The notes: generated by a model not told the origin, from the letters alone. A stretch of DNA of 64,000 bases from Candidatus Gastranaerophilales bacterium (GCA_944323935.1 CALUUJ010000006.1:1-64000); one strand, 5' to 3'. Numbered from the stretch's first letter, positions 1 to 8,232 are shown. Translations and numbers: made by a program.

Positions 1-538
1 ACATGGTTTTACCGGAGTCAAAATGTATGGTATTATAGGTCTCCCTACAGAAACTTATGAAGATTTGGATGAGTTTGTAAATCTGTGTAAGGAAATAAAA
101 CAAAAGTATAAAGGGTTTATAATAACGCCAAGTTTTTCTACATTTGTTCAAAAAGCTCATACTCCATTTCAATTTGCAGGTCGAGAAGATATTAAAACTC
201 TTGAAAAGAAAAACGAATATATAAAAAAAGAATTTGCAAAAATAGGCATAAAGGCAAGAACAAGCAGTGTAAAATGGGATTATATACAATCTCTTCTTTC
301 AAGAGGTGATAGAACTCTCACTCCGTATTTAATAGAAGTATTTAATCAAGGCGGAAATATTGGGGCGTTTAAGTCTGTATATAAAGATTTTGAAAAGAAT
401 AATAAATTAAAACCTTCTGATGAAATTGTTTTAAAAGAAATAAGTATAGAAGATGAATTGCCTTGGGATTTTATTTTGTATCCAAAAAATAAAGAAGTCT
501 TAAAGTCCGAATATAAAAGACTTTTGGCTTTACAATAA
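1..538 (+). CDS. Radical SAM protein, C-terminal part (5' end outside window)
   Basis: The reading frame is open from base 2 and reads HGFTGVKMYGIIGLPTET, so the ATG at 23 is internal and the true start lies upstream of the window. The GLPTET stretch is typical of the late beta-strands of a radical SAM barrel. The C-terminal LPWD followed by a KEVLKSEY-like helix resembles the tail of the B12-binding-type radical SAM proteins grouped as TIGR03960. The CxxxCxxC cluster motif must lie outside the window, so cluster binding cannot be confirmed here. The substrate is unknown. The gene ends with TAA and is followed by a separate promoter at 579, so it is probably the last gene of its operon. Confidence 0.7.
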   Translation, partial: HGFTGVKMYGIIGLPTETYEDLDEFVNLCKEIKQKYKGFIITPSFSTFVQKAHTPFQFAGREDIKTLEKKNEYIKKEFAKIGIKARTSSVKWDYIQSLLSRGDRTLTPYLIEVFNQGGNIGAFKSVYKDFEKNNKLKPSDEIVLKEISIEDELPWDFILYPKNKEVLKSEYKRLLALQ

Positions 539-578
539 ATTTGTATTTACAATTTGTAATATTATAAAAAAATAACAC

Positions 579-606
579 TTGACATAAGAATAATATATGT
601 CATAAT
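579..606 (+). promoter_or_regulatory. Sigma-70-type promoter for a candidate small RNA
   Basis: TTGACA at 579-584 and CATAAT at 601-606 are separated by 16 bases. This is one of the best promoter matches in the window, yet no open reading frame follows; a terminator hairpin lies about 115 bases downstream. Confidence 0.6.
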
Positions 607-612
607 GATAAT

Positions 613-742
613 GTAAGATTTAAGTGTAAGCAATACACTAAACGAAACATTACAACCCCGAACACATATAAACTCCTAAATAATAAACACAAAAGAGACC
701 ATTAGGATGCAGAAATAGACCACTGAAAAGTGGCTTTTTTTT
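613..742 (+). ncRNA. Candidate small non-coding RNA
   Basis: The stretch of about 130 bases lies between the promoter at 579-606 and a terminator at 718-742, with no convincing start codon plus ribosome site. A 5' hairpin can form right after the predicted start (TTTAAGTGTA pairing with TACACTAAA, with one bulge), then a long A/C-rich single-stranded middle, then the terminator stem. I do not recognise it: 6S, SRP RNA, tmRNA, RNase P RNA and Yfr1 core motifs were looked for and not found. It could instead be a leader or attenuator fragment, but purA has its own -10 box 200 bases downstream. Confidence 0.4.
718..742 (+). terminator. Rho-independent terminator of the candidate small RNA
   Basis: CCACT pairs with AGTGG around a GAAA loop, followed by C and eight T residues. 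Confidence 0.7.
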
Positions 743-982
743 GTCTAAAAATAGATTTTTAAGCTAGAAAGTGCAGATTAAATAATTTTAAGTGTTTAAA
801 GTACAATTTAAACACTTATTTGAAAAACACTTATTTTAGATTACTGATTTTATAGTCGTTAAATAATTAAATATTTTAGTTTTTGCTATTATCAAATACA
901 TATCTTTACACTTTGTTTCTATAAATATTAGCTTTTGGTTTATAATAAGTGGGTAAGAGCCATGTCTAAGAAAGGGCATATT
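743..982. other. Intergenic region before purA with an 11-bp inverted repeat
   Basis: AAGTGTTTAAA (790-800) and its exact complement TTTAAACACTT (807-817) flank a 6-base loop, and the half-site AACACTT recurs at about 827-833. There is no T-tract, so it is more likely an operator or a structural element than a terminator. A TATAAT box at 941-946 (predicted transcription start about 953) supports purA starting at 983 rather than upstream. Nothing else is seen here. Confidence 0.4.
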
Positions 983-2278
983 ATGAAAAATACTGTGGTA
1001 GTTGGTGCTCAATGGGGTGATGAAGGAAAAGCTAAAATTACGGACCTTTTGGCTGAGTATGCTGATGTTATTATTCGTTATCAAGGCGGTTGTAATGCAG
1101 GACATACTGTTGTAGTTAATAATGAAACGTATAAATTTCATTTGATACCATCCGGTGTGTTGTATAAAAATAAGTTCTGTTTTATTGGTGCAGGTACAGT
1201 TATTCATCCTGAAACTTTCTTAAAAGAAACTCAAGAACTTATTGAAAGAGGTGTAAACTTATCTTCACTTAAAATAAGTCCTTTAGCTACTATTACCCTC
1301 CCTTATCATATTGATATAGATGGAATTAGCGAGAATACTTCAGGAAAAAATAAAATAGGAACTACAAAAAAAGGAATAGGTCCTACTTATTCAGATAAAA
1401 TCGGAAGATATGGTTTAAAAATACAAGATCTATATGACGAAGAACTTTTAAATATACGTTTAGATGCCATACTTCCATTAAAAAATAAAATGCTAGAAAA
1501 AGTTTACGGTACAAAAACGTATTCAAAAGAAGAAATGCTTGAATATTGCAGAAAATATGCTGAAATATTTAAACCTTATGTTTGTGAAAATTGGGTTGAT
1601 AAATTAACAGGAGCATTAAAAGAAGACAAAAAAATTCTTTTTGAAGGTGCACAAGGAATAATGCTTGATATTGACTATGGAACTTATCCTTATGTAACAA
1701 GTTCAAGTCCTATTGGCGGCGGTGCTGCAACCGGTTCGGGTATTGGTCCTACTAACATAAAAAATGTAATCGGTGTTACAAAAGCATATATTACAAGAGT
1801 AGGTGAAGGTCCTTTTGTTACTGAGTTATTAGATAAAACCGGTGAAAAAATAAGAACAATAGGTGGAGAATTTGGCACAACTACAGGCAGACCGAGACGC
1901 TGCGGATGGTTTGATGCTGTTCTTTCAAGATATTGTGTTCTTGTTGGTGGTTTAACAGAAATGGCTATAACTAAACTTGATGTTTTTGATACTTTTGATG
2001 AATTAAAAGTTTGTGTTGCTTATAAAGATAAACGAGACGGAAAAATTTATAAAGATTATCCGACTAATATAAATATGCATAAATACTTTGAGCCTGTATA
2101 TGAAACTTATAAAGGCTGGAAGACTGATATTACGAAATCTAAAAAAATGGAAGATTTACCGGAAAATGCTAAAGCATATTTGAAAAAGCTTGAAGAATTG
2201 GTTGGTATCCCGATAAAAATTGTGAGTGTCGGACCGGATAGAGAACAAACCATTATGTTAGAAAATCCGTTCAAATAA
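983..2278 (+). CDS. purA: Adenylosuccinate synthetase
   Basis: Joins IMP and aspartate using GTP to make adenylosuccinate, the first step from IMP to AMP in the cytoplasm. The N-terminal VVGAQWGDEGKAK (P-loop-like GTP site with catalytic Asp) and GGCNAGHT are signature motifs. GTTKKGIGP, TTGRPRRCGW and KLDVFD follow in the expected order. At 431 residues it has the normal family length. The ATG at 983 is preferred because AAGAAAGG sits upstream and the family begins right before VVVGAQWG; in-frame TTG 935 and ATG 962 would add a non-homologous extension, and 935 lies upstream of the TATAAT at 941. It is a single-gene unit followed by terminators. Confidence 0.97.
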   Translation: MKNTVVVGAQWGDEGKAKITDLLAEYADVIIRYQGGCNAGHTVVVNNETYKFHLIPSGVLYKNKFCFIGAGTVIHPETFLKETQELIERGVNLSSLKISPLATITLPYHIDIDGISENTSGKNKIGTTKKGIGPTYSDKIGRYGLKIQDLYDEELLNIRLDAILPLKNKMLEKVYGTKTYSKEEMLEYCRKYAEIFKPYVCENWVDKLTGALKEDKKILFEGAQGIMLDIDYGTYPYVTSSSPIGGGAATGSGIGPTNIKNVIGVTKAYITRVGEGPFVTELLDKTGEKIRTIGGEFGTTTGRPRRCGWFDAVLSRYCVLVGGLTEMAITKLDVFDTFDELKVCVAYKDKRDGKIYKDYPTNINMHKYFEPVYETYKGWKTDITKSKKMEDLPENAKAYLKKLEELVGIPIKIVSVGPDREQTIMLENPFK

Positions 2279-2292
2279 TTTAAATTACTTTA

Positions 2293-2325
2293 AAGAGTGC
2301 AATTATATTGCACTCTTGTTTATAA
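2293..2325 (+). terminator. purA terminator hairpin
   Basis: A 10-bp perfect stem (AAGAGTGCAA with TTGCACTCTT) has a 5-base TTATA loop. The T-run after it is imperfect. Confidence 0.55.
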
Positions 2326-2340
2326 CTTTAAAAAAAATCA

Positions 2341-2377
2341 GTTCAAATTTATTTTAAATTTGAACTTTTTGATTTTT
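2341..2377 (+). terminator. Second hairpin/terminator after purA
   Basis: GTTCAAATTTA pairs perfectly with TAAATTTGAAC over 11 bp and is followed by TTTTTGATTTTT. The flanking AAAATCA and TGATTTT can extend the stem. A further CCTCGT/ACGAGG stem lies at 2379-2400. Confidence 0.5.
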
Positions 2378-2473
2378 ACCTCGTTTTATATAGTACGAGG
2401 AATTAAATTTTATTTAATCTTTCATAATCGAACAATTCTAAATACTACTTATTTATTCCATAACAGAACTCTC

Positions 2474-2502
2474 AGTGACTTAGTAAAGTCACTTTTTCTT
2501 TT
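2474..2502 (+). terminator. Third hairpin upstream of tRNA-Lys
   Basis: AGTGACT pairs with AGTCACT around a six-base loop, followed by TTTTTCTTTT. Tandem terminators insulate the tRNA gene from purA read-through. Confidence 0.6.
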
Positions 2503-2525
2503 GTGAATAAATATAAAAAAACTTG

Positions 2526-2554
2526 TTGACTCTAAAATATGTTCTTGATATTTT
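2526..2554 (+). promoter_or_regulatory. Promoter of tRNA-Lys(UUU)
   Basis: TTGACT (2526-2531), 17 bases, TATTTT (2549-2554). The predicted start lies about 12 bases before the mature tRNA. Confidence 0.5.
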
Positions 2555-2574
2555 AATAAAGAAGTTAGACAAAT

Positions 2575-2650
2575 GCGTCTGTAGCTCAGCAGGTAGAGCA
2601 CTCCCCTTTTAAGGGATAGGTCGCGCGTTCGAATCGCGCCAGACGCACCA
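2575..2650 (+). tRNA. tRNA-Lys (anticodon UUU)
   Basis: A 76-base cloverleaf: acceptor GCGTCTG pairs with CAGACGC, the D-arm starts at TAGCTC, the anticodon loop is CTTTTAA (anticodon TTT), the T-loop is TTCGAAT, and the terminal CCA is encoded. It decodes AAA/AAG lysine. Confidence 0.97.
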
Positions 2651-2658
2651 TTCTATAG

Positions 2659-2682
2659 GCCTCGGTTTCGAGGCTTTTTTAT
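2659..2682 (+). terminator. Terminator after tRNA-Lys
   Basis: GCCTCG pairs with CGAGGC around GTTT and is followed by six T residues. Confidence 0.75.
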
Positions 2683-2699
2683 TATCGGGAGTTATTAGA

Positions 2700-3161
2700 A
2701 TGAAAAAAATTGCAAGTTTTACTGTTAACCATGATATTTTAGAAAAAGGAATGTATATTTCAAGAATAGATGGTGACATTGTTACTTACGATATAAGAAT
2801 GAAAAAACCGAATAATAATGATTATTTGGAAAATGCAGCAATGCATACATTTGAACATTTATTTGCAACTTATGCAAGAAATACAGAATTTGCTCAAAAT
2901 GTTGTTTATATTGGTCCTATGGGCTGTAGAACAGGATTCTATTTTCTTGTTCGTGATGCAATAAGCCATGATGATGCTTTAAAAATAATAAAGGATTGTT
3001 TTGAGTTTATAAAGAGTTTTGAAGGTGAAATTCCCGGTACTAAAAAAGAAGAATGCGGTAATTATTTAGAACACAATCTTCAAGGTGCAAAAGAAATTGC
3101 AATTGATATGGCAGATGTATTAAAAAACTGGACTGTGGAGAAAATGAAATATGAAGAATAA
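2700..3161 (+). CDS. luxS: S-ribosylhomocysteine lyase LuxS
   Basis: Cleaves S-ribosylhomocysteine to homocysteine and DPD, the precursor of autoinducer-2. The metal site HTFEHLF (His-x-x-x-His), the GPMGCRTGFY segment with the catalytic cysteine, and the late ligand cysteine in KKEECGNY are all present. At 153 residues it is standard length. GGGAG precedes the ATG. Its 3' end overlaps mtnN by 11 bases, so the two enzymes that detoxify S-adenosylhomocysteine in series (nucleosidase, then lyase) are translationally coupled. Whether AI-2 serves for signalling or is a by-product cannot be told from this locus. Confidence 0.97.
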   Translation: MKKIASFTVNHDILEKGMYISRIDGDIVTYDIRMKKPNNNDYLENAAMHTFEHLFATYARNTEFAQNVVYIGPMGCRTGFYFLVRDAISHDDALKIIKDCFEFIKSFEGEIPGTKKEECGNYLEHNLQGAKEIAIDMADVLKNWTVEKMKYEE

Positions 3162-3873
3162 CTTTACTTTCGGTATCATTGGAGCAATGGAGTGTGAGGT
3201 TAACAGCTTAAAATCTAAACTTCAAAATCTTGAGGAGTTAGTAGTCGGCAAACGTATATTTTATGTTGGTGAACTTAATTCACATAAAGTTATTTTGGTT
3301 CAAAGTGGTGTGGGCAAAGTTAATTCCGCTATTTGTGTTCAATATATTATAGATAAATTCAATCCTGATTTTATTATAAATACAGGTATTGCCGGCGGCT
3401 TGGGTGAAAATATGCAAGTTGGAGATATTGTTATAGGAACGGAATTTGTTCAATATGATTTTGATGTTACTGCTATTGGTTATGCTTTAGGCTATATGTG
3501 TACCGGTATTGATAAAGATAAACCTACAAAGTTTTATTCTGATGCAAAGTTAATTAATGAATTTGAAAAAGCACTTCAGCATACTGCTCCTAATATCAAA
3601 TATCATAAGGGAGTAATTGCTTCAGGTGATTGTTTTGTTTCTTCTTTGGATAAGAAATTACAGATAAAAAATATGTTTAATGCTTTAGCAGTTGAGATGG
3701 AAGGAGCTGCTATTGCTCAAACTGCAAATTTAAATAAAGTACCTTGTGTTATTGTAAGAGCAATTTCTGATTTGGCAGACGATAACGCAGCAAAAGATCA
3801 TGAATTTGTTGAAGAGGACATGGCTGAACATTGTTCTTCAACTATAGAAAATCTTTTGAAACATATTTCATAG
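3151..3873 (+). CDS. mtnN: 5'-methylthioadenosine/S-adenosylhomocysteine nucleosidase
   Basis: Removes adenine from MTA and SAH, supplying S-ribosylhomocysteine to LuxS. The fold begins FGIIGAMECEV with the conserved Glu of the MECE motif. VQSGVGKVNSA, NTGIAGGLG and the nucleoside-binding VEMEGAAIAQ follow, and a late ISDLADD carries the catalytic Asp. The length of 240 is slightly above the usual 230. GGAG lies 10 bases upstream of the ATG, inside luxS. The gene runs convergently into cysK with only 15 bases between the stops. Confidence 0.95.
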   Translation: MKNNFTFGIIGAMECEVNSLKSKLQNLEELVVGKRIFYVGELNSHKVILVQSGVGKVNSAICVQYIIDKFNPDFIINTGIAGGLGENMQVGDIVIGTEFVQYDFDVTAIGYALGYMCTGIDKDKPTKFYSDAKLINEFEKALQHTAPNIKYHKGVIASGDCFVSSLDKKLQIKNMFNALAVEMEGAAIAQTANLNKVPCVIVRAISDLADDNAAKDHEFVEEDMAEHCSSTIENLLKHIS

Positions 3874-3888
3874 TATTTATATCTTATA

Positions 3889-4812
3889 TTAATCTTGAAA
3901 CATCACACTTGAAAGGTATCTCATACCGGTATCAGGCAGAATTACTACAATTAATTTGCCTTTATTTTCTTGTCTTTGTGATAATTCAATTGCGGCGTGT
4001 AACGCAGCTCCAGAGGAAATTCCGGCAAAGATACCTTCTTTAACTGCTAAATTTCTTGCAGTATTTATAGCGTCTTCATTTTTTACGGTTATAACTTCAT
4101 CAATTAAATCTGCATTATAATTCTTTGGTATAAAATTTGCACCGATTCCTTGTATTTGATGTGCACCTGCTTTTCCTTGCGTTATAACCGGGGATGAATA
4201 TGGTTCTACTGCTATAGCTTTAACGTTAGGATTTTTTTCTTTTAATTTTTTTGCGATTCCTGAAATGGTTCCGCCTGTACCAACACCGGCTACAATAATA
4301 TCAACTTTTCCGTCTGTATCATTCCAAATTTCTTCTGCAGTTGTTTCATAATGAATTTTAGGATTTGCAGGATTGTTGAATTGCTGCGGGATAAACGAGT
4401 CTTTATTCTCTTTATGAAGTCTTTCTGCTTCATCAACGGCTCCTTGCATTCCTTTTGTTCCATCAGTTAGAACTAATTCTGCTCCATATGCTTTTAGAAT
4501 ATCTCGTCTTTCTTTGCTCATTGAATCAGGCATGGTAAGTATAAGTTTATATCCTTTTAATAGACAAACAAGTGCCAGTCCTATTCCTGTATTTCCGCTT
4601 GTAGGCTCTATTATCGTTGTTTTTCCTGCTTTAATTAATCCTTCTTTTTCTGCTTCTTCTATCATACTTAAAGCGGCTCTGTCTTTTATTGAACCTGCAG
4701 GGTTGAAAAATTCAACTTTTACAGCAATATCACTATACCCTGTATTTAATTTATTTATTCTTACAAGGGGAGTATTTCCTATTAATTCAATTAAATTGTT
4801 ATATATTTTCAT
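3889..4812 (-). CDS. cysK: Cysteine synthase A (O-acetylserine sulfhydrylase)
   Basis: PLP enzyme that makes cysteine from O-acetylserine and sulfide. LIGNTPLVRI opens the protein; Lys43 in AGSIKDRAA is the Schiff-base lysine; EPTSGNTGIGLA is the substrate loop; GVGTGGTISG binds the PLP phosphate. Length 307 is normal. The usual C-terminal GERYLST reads GMRYLSS, a mild variation. It is the last gene of mnmA-bioB-cysK, two bases after bioB, which places sulfide assimilation beside two sulfur-using enzymes. Cystathionine beta-synthase is less likely because there is no regulatory tail. Confidence 0.94.
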   Translation of the reverse strand: MKIYNNLIELIGNTPLVRINKLNTGYSDIAVKVEFFNPAGSIKDRAALSMIEEAEKEGLIKAGKTTIIEPTSGNTGIGLALVCLLKGYKLILTMPDSMSKERRDILKAYGAELVLTDGTKGMQGAVDEAERLHKENKDSFIPQQFNNPANPKIHYETTAEEIWNDTDGKVDIIVAGVGTGGTISGIAKKLKEKNPNVKAIAVEPYSSPVITQGKAGAHQIQGIGANFIPKNYNADLIDEVITVKNEDAINTARNLAVKEGIFAGISSGAALHAAIELSQRQENKGKLIVVILPDTGMRYLSSVMFQD

Positions 4813-4814
4813 TA

Positions 4815-5726
4815 TTACACCTTTCTCAAATTTTTATTTAGTTTCTTAAGTGTATTAATATCTTCTTGTGGGCTTTTGCCTGTTGTTGTAAGGTAATTGC
4901 CTGTTAGAATCCCTTCAACACAAGTTTTTAGTGCAAGTTCTTGATTTTTATCAGATAATTTCATTCTGCCGCCACAAAATCTTATAATAGATTTTGGATT
5001 TGATATTTTGAATATTGCAATGGTTCTTAGAATATTTTCTTCATCTATTTTATTATTATAATTTTCAAAAGGAGTCTTTGGAATTGGCATTAATATGTTA
5101 ATTGGTATAGATTCTGGTTCTATTTCACTTAATTCGATTGCCATTTCTATTCTTTGTTCAATAGTTTCACCCATGCCGAGAATTACCCCGCAGCATAATT
5201 CCATTCCATATTTTTTTACCAGTTTACAGGTATTTAATCTGTCTTTCCAAGTGTGGGTTGTACATATATCTGTATAATATGATTCTGACGTATTTATATT
5301 ATGATGGAATCTTTTAAGTCCGTGCTTAGAAAGTTCTTTTGCTTGTTCTTCATTTAAAATACCGATTGAAGCGCAGCTTCTTATTCCTTCAATTTTATTT
5401 AGTTCATCAATAAATCCAAGGATTTTATCAAAATTTTCTTCATCGGGAGATTTGCCTGAAGTTACAACTGCAAATCTGATAACGCCGTTTGCTTTTGCTT
5501 CTTCTGCCGCTTTTATGACTTCTTCTTCTGAAATTAAAGGGTATTCTTCTATATCGGTTCTATAATGTGCGCTTTGTGCACAGTATTTACAATCTTGCGA
5601 ACATTTTCCGCTTCTTGCATTGATTAATGAACAAAATTCTACTTCATTTTTTATATATTTTGAAGCTTTCTCTAAAAGTTGTTCTAAATCAGAATTATAT
5701 AGTTTTATAAGTTCTTCTTTATTCAT
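4815..5726 (-). CDS. bioB: Biotin synthase
   Basis: Radical SAM enzyme that inserts sulfur into dethiobiotin, sacrificing an auxiliary [2Fe-2S] cluster. The CSQDCKYC motif binds the SAM cluster. The auxiliary ligands are visible as SCASIG, the CCGVILGMGE region and Arg in RFCGGRM; the substrate loop YYTDICTTHTW is conserved. At 303 residues it is slightly short but complete. Its start overlaps the mnmA stop by one base. No other biotin genes occur in the window, so the cell may use imported dethiobiotin or have bioA/D elsewhere. HydE and other paralogues are unlikely given the auxiliary-cluster residues. Confidence 0.94.
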   Translation of the reverse strand: MNKEELIKLYNSDLEQLLEKASKYIKNEVEFCSLINARSGKCSQDCKYCAQSAHYRTDIEEYPLISEEEVIKAAEEAKANGVIRFAVVTSGKSPDEENFDKILGFIDELNKIEGIRSCASIGILNEEQAKELSKHGLKRFHHNINTSESYYTDICTTHTWKDRLNTCKLVKKYGMELCCGVILGMGETIEQRIEMAIELSEIEPESIPINILMPIPKTPFENYNNKIDEENILRTIAIFKISNPKSIIRFCGGRMKLSDKNQELALKTCVEGILTGNYLTTTGKSPQEDINTLKKLNKNLRKV

Positions 5727-6829
5727 TAAAATACACTTTCTATAAAGCCTCCGCCAAGTACAATTTCACCGTCATAAAAAACTGCTGATTGACCTGTTGC
5801 TATTGGAGGTTGCATATCATCAAAAATGACTTCTATATTTCCGTTTTCTAAAGGTTTTATTGTTGCCGGTTTTGGCTCTTGGGATGATCTTATTTTTACC
5901 TGACAGCTTATTGGAGTAGTTAGGTTCTCTATAGCCGAAAAATTAATTTCAGAGGCTATTAGCCCTTTGTTTAAAGAATCTTCTTTAAATGCTACAACAA
6001 CTTCATTTGTATCTTTTCTTAATTCTACAACATACAAAGGGGCTCTCGCTGCAACTCCGATTCCTTTTCTTTGTCCTATTGTGTAATTCCAAAAACCTTG
6101 ATGAGTTCCTAATACATTCCCTTTAATATCAACAATATTACCTTTTTGGGGTTTTTCATTAAGAATGTCATTATAGTCGCCATTATAAAAATCTTGACTG
6201 TCTGGTTTATCTGCTACAACTAATCCGTGTTCTCTTGCTATTTCTCTAATTTGTTCCTTTGTGTATGTTCCAAGTGGCATTATTGTTTTTGAAAGTTGTT
6301 CCTGTGTTAATCCATATAGAAAATATGATTGGTCTTTCTTTGGATTAATTCCTCTTTTTAATATGTATCTGTTATTTTCCTTTGTTATTTGTGCATAATG
6401 ACCTGTTGCAAACTTATCAAATTTAATGCCTGCTTTTTTTACAAGTTCTGGAAATATTCCGAATTTTATATATCTGTTACAGCATACACAAGGGTTTGGG
6501 GTGCGCCCTTCCATATATTCTTTCTTAAAATAATTTATAACTATTTCTTCATATTCCTTAGAACAATCGATGACGTGAAACTCTATTCCGAGTTTTTCCG
6601 CAATCTTTTTTGTTTGATTTATATCTTCTTCCTTATTAGGGCAAAGGCAGGCTGAATGAGTTGAGATTTTTGTATCTTGATTTGCTATTTTTTTATTTAA
6701 TGCATTAAAAAAATCACTGCTGCCCCATTGAGACATAGTTGCACCTATTACTTCATAACCTTGTTCTTTTAGTAAAAGCGCCGCGACTGAAGAATCAACT
6801 CCACCTGACATTCCTACAAGAACTTTCAT
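5726..6829 (-). CDS. mnmA: tRNA-specific 2-thiouridylase MnmA (SQDFY-type variant)
   Basis: Thiolates U34 of the Lys, Glu and Gln tRNAs. The PP-loop SGGVDSS (residues 8-14) binds ATP; GHYAQ and DQSYFLYGL are the usual tRNA and adenylate segments; the C-terminal barrel ends in GQSAVFYDGEIVLGGG. The first catalytic cysteine is present in TPNPCVCCN (Cys114, with Cys116 and Cys117). In the common enzyme the second cysteine lies in SQDxCF; here the segment reads SQDFYNGDY, so that cysteine is absent. To my knowledge a clostridial-type subgroup shares this form together with an extra CLCP segment (61-64), so it is probably functional with different cysteine chemistry. First gene of mnmA-bioB-cysK; GGAGG precedes the ATG. 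Confidence 0.92.
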   Translation of the reverse strand: MKVLVGMSGGVDSSVAALLLKEQGYEVIGATMSQWGSSDFFNALNKKIANQDTKISTHSACLCPNKEEDINQTKKIAEKLGIEFHVIDCSKEYEEIVINYFKKEYMEGRTPNPCVCCNRYIKFGIFPELVKKAGIKFDKFATGHYAQITKENNRYILKRGINPKKDQSYFLYGLTQEQLSKTIMPLGTYTKEQIREIAREHGLVVADKPDSQDFYNGDYNDILNEKPQKGNIVDIKGNVLGTHQGFWNYTIGQRKGIGVAARAPLYVVELRKDTNEVVVAFKEDSLNKGLIASEINFSAIENLTTPISCQVKIRSSQEPKPATIKPLENGNIEVIFDDMQPPIATGQSAVFYDGEIVLGGGFIESVF

Positions 6830-6894
6830 TTAACTATGCCTCCGTTTATTACTTTATAATTATAATTCAAAAAAGTTGGCAAATAAAAATGATT

Positions 6895-6922
6895 TTGAAA
6901 GTAAATATGTTTAACCTATAAT
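6895..6922 (+). promoter_or_regulatory. Promoter of the histidine genes
   Basis: TTGAAA (6895-6900), 16 bases, TATAAT (6917-6922), 28 bases before the hisA start codon. It faces the divergent mnmA promoter region, where TTGCCA and TATAAA spaced by 18 can be read on the other strand. Confidence 0.55.
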
Positions 6923-6949
6923 TTAAATAGGAAAAAGAAAGGGCGAAAT

Positions 6950-8176
6950 ATGATTATTCCAAGTATTGACTTAATGGATGGAAAAGCTGTCCAATTAAGA
7001 CAAGGAAAAGAAAAGGTATTAGAAAGAGAAAATGTATTAGAACTGGCAAAATATTATTCACGTTTTGGAGAAATCAGTGTAATAGATTTAGATGCTGCTA
7101 TGAATAAGGGTAATAATGAAGCTCTTATTAAAGAAATCTGCAAAATCGCCCATTGCAGAGTTGGTGGTGGAATTAGAGATAAGGAAAAAGCAAAAAGAAT
7201 TTTGGCTAATGGGGCAAAACAAATTATTATAGGTACTGCCGCAAATGAAGAATTTCTTTCAAAATTGCCAAAAGATAAGGTTATTGTTGCTATTGATGCT
7301 AAAAAAGGTAAAGTGACAACGCAAGGGTGGACAAAAGAAGTTGAAGCAACTCCTGCTGATTATGTTAAAAGATTTGATAATTTATGTGCAGGATATCTAT
7401 ATACCATTGTTGATAAAGAAGGTATGATGCAAGGTACTGATATTGAAGCTATTAAAGAAATCAGGAAACTTACTAAAAAAACTTTAATTGCAGCAGGTGG
7501 TATTTCCACAATTGATGAAATCAAAACTCTAGTAAAAATGAATGTTTCAACTCAGCTTGGTATGAGCATTTATACAGGTGCCGTAAATCTTGAAGATGCA
7601 TATATTGCTGTTATGGATTTTAATAAACAAGATGGTTTGATTCCGACTATTGTTCAAGATGTTGAAACAAAACAAGTATTAATGCTTGCATATTCAAATA
7701 AAGAATCATTGAAAAAATCATTATCAGAAGGCTTAGCTACATATTGGAGTCGTTCAAGAAATGAGTTGTGGACAAAAGGATTAACATCAGGTCATACTCA
7801 AGAGCTAATAAGCGCTAAATTTGATTGTGATCAAGATGCATTATTATTCAAGGTTAAACAAAATGGAGTTGCTTGTCATACAGGTCGTTATTCTTGTTTT
7901 GAAGATAGAGAATTTTGTATAAACGAACTGTATAATTTGCTTCTAGATAGAAAAGCAAAGCTTCCTGACGGCTCTTATACAACAAAATTGTTTAAAAATG
8001 AATTCTATTTAAAAAGAAAAGTAATGGAAGAAGCATTTGAATCTGTCAATTATGAACAAGGTGACGGGTTAGAATGGGAAGCAAGTGATTTGGCTTATCA
8101 TATGCTTACTTTTATGGCAATGCATAATGTAACTCCGCAAGATATAATAAATAACTTGGCTTCAAGAACAAAATAA
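6950..8176 (+). CDS. HisA-HisI-HisE trifunctional fusion protein
   Basis: Three histidine-pathway enzymes in one 408-residue chain. Residues 1-224 are HisA (ProFAR isomerase barrel): [14 protein letters not shown], the GGGIRD phosphate loop and AAGGIST. Residues 226-318 are HisI (PR-AMP cyclohydrolase): [21 protein letters not shown] and [10 protein letters not shown], with zinc cysteines 293, 309 and 316. Residues about 325-408 are HisE (PR-ATP pyrophosphatase): [10 protein letters not shown] and [10 protein letters not shown]. HisE and HisI act before HisA, so the chain covers three consecutive steps. HisIE fusions are common; joining them behind HisA is unusual. AAGAAAGGG precedes the ATG; hisD follows after 56 bases. 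Confidence 0.93.
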   Translation: MIIPSIDLMDGKAVQLRQGKEKVLERENVLELAKYYSRFGEISVIDLDAAMNKGNNEALIKEICKIAHCRVGGGIRDKEKAKRILANGAKQIIIGTAANEEFLSKLPKDKVIVAIDAKKGKVTTQGWTKEVEATPADYVKRFDNLCAGYLYTIVDKEGMMQGTDIEAIKEIRKLTKKTLIAAGGISTIDEIKTLVKMNVSTQLGMSIYTGAVNLEDAYIAVMDFNKQDGLIPTIVQDVETKQVLMLAYSNKESLKKSLSEGLATYWSRSRNELWTKGLTSGHTQELISAKFDCDQDALLFKVKQNGVACHTGRYSCFEDREFCINELYNLLLDRKAKLPDGSYTTKLFKNEFYLKRKVMEEAFESVNYEQGDGLEWEASDLAYHMLTFMAMHNVTPQDIINNLASRTK

Positions 8177-8232
8177 CTGATAATTTTGTTTGAATGTATA
8201 AATAAATTTCAATAAAAAGAAAAGGATGAAAA

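Noticed and set aside
613..742. 6S RNA, SRP RNA, tmRNA or Yfr1 identity for the candidate small RNA
   Set aside because: None of the core sequence motifs or expected lengths match.
935..982. Upstream in-frame TTG/ATG starts for purA
   Set aside because: They would precede or overlap the likely -10 box and add residues not in the family; ATG 983 fits the ribosome site and homology.
2297..2506. 69-codon ORF after purA
   Set aside because: Runs through three terminator hairpins, lacks a ribosome site and has no protein-like composition.
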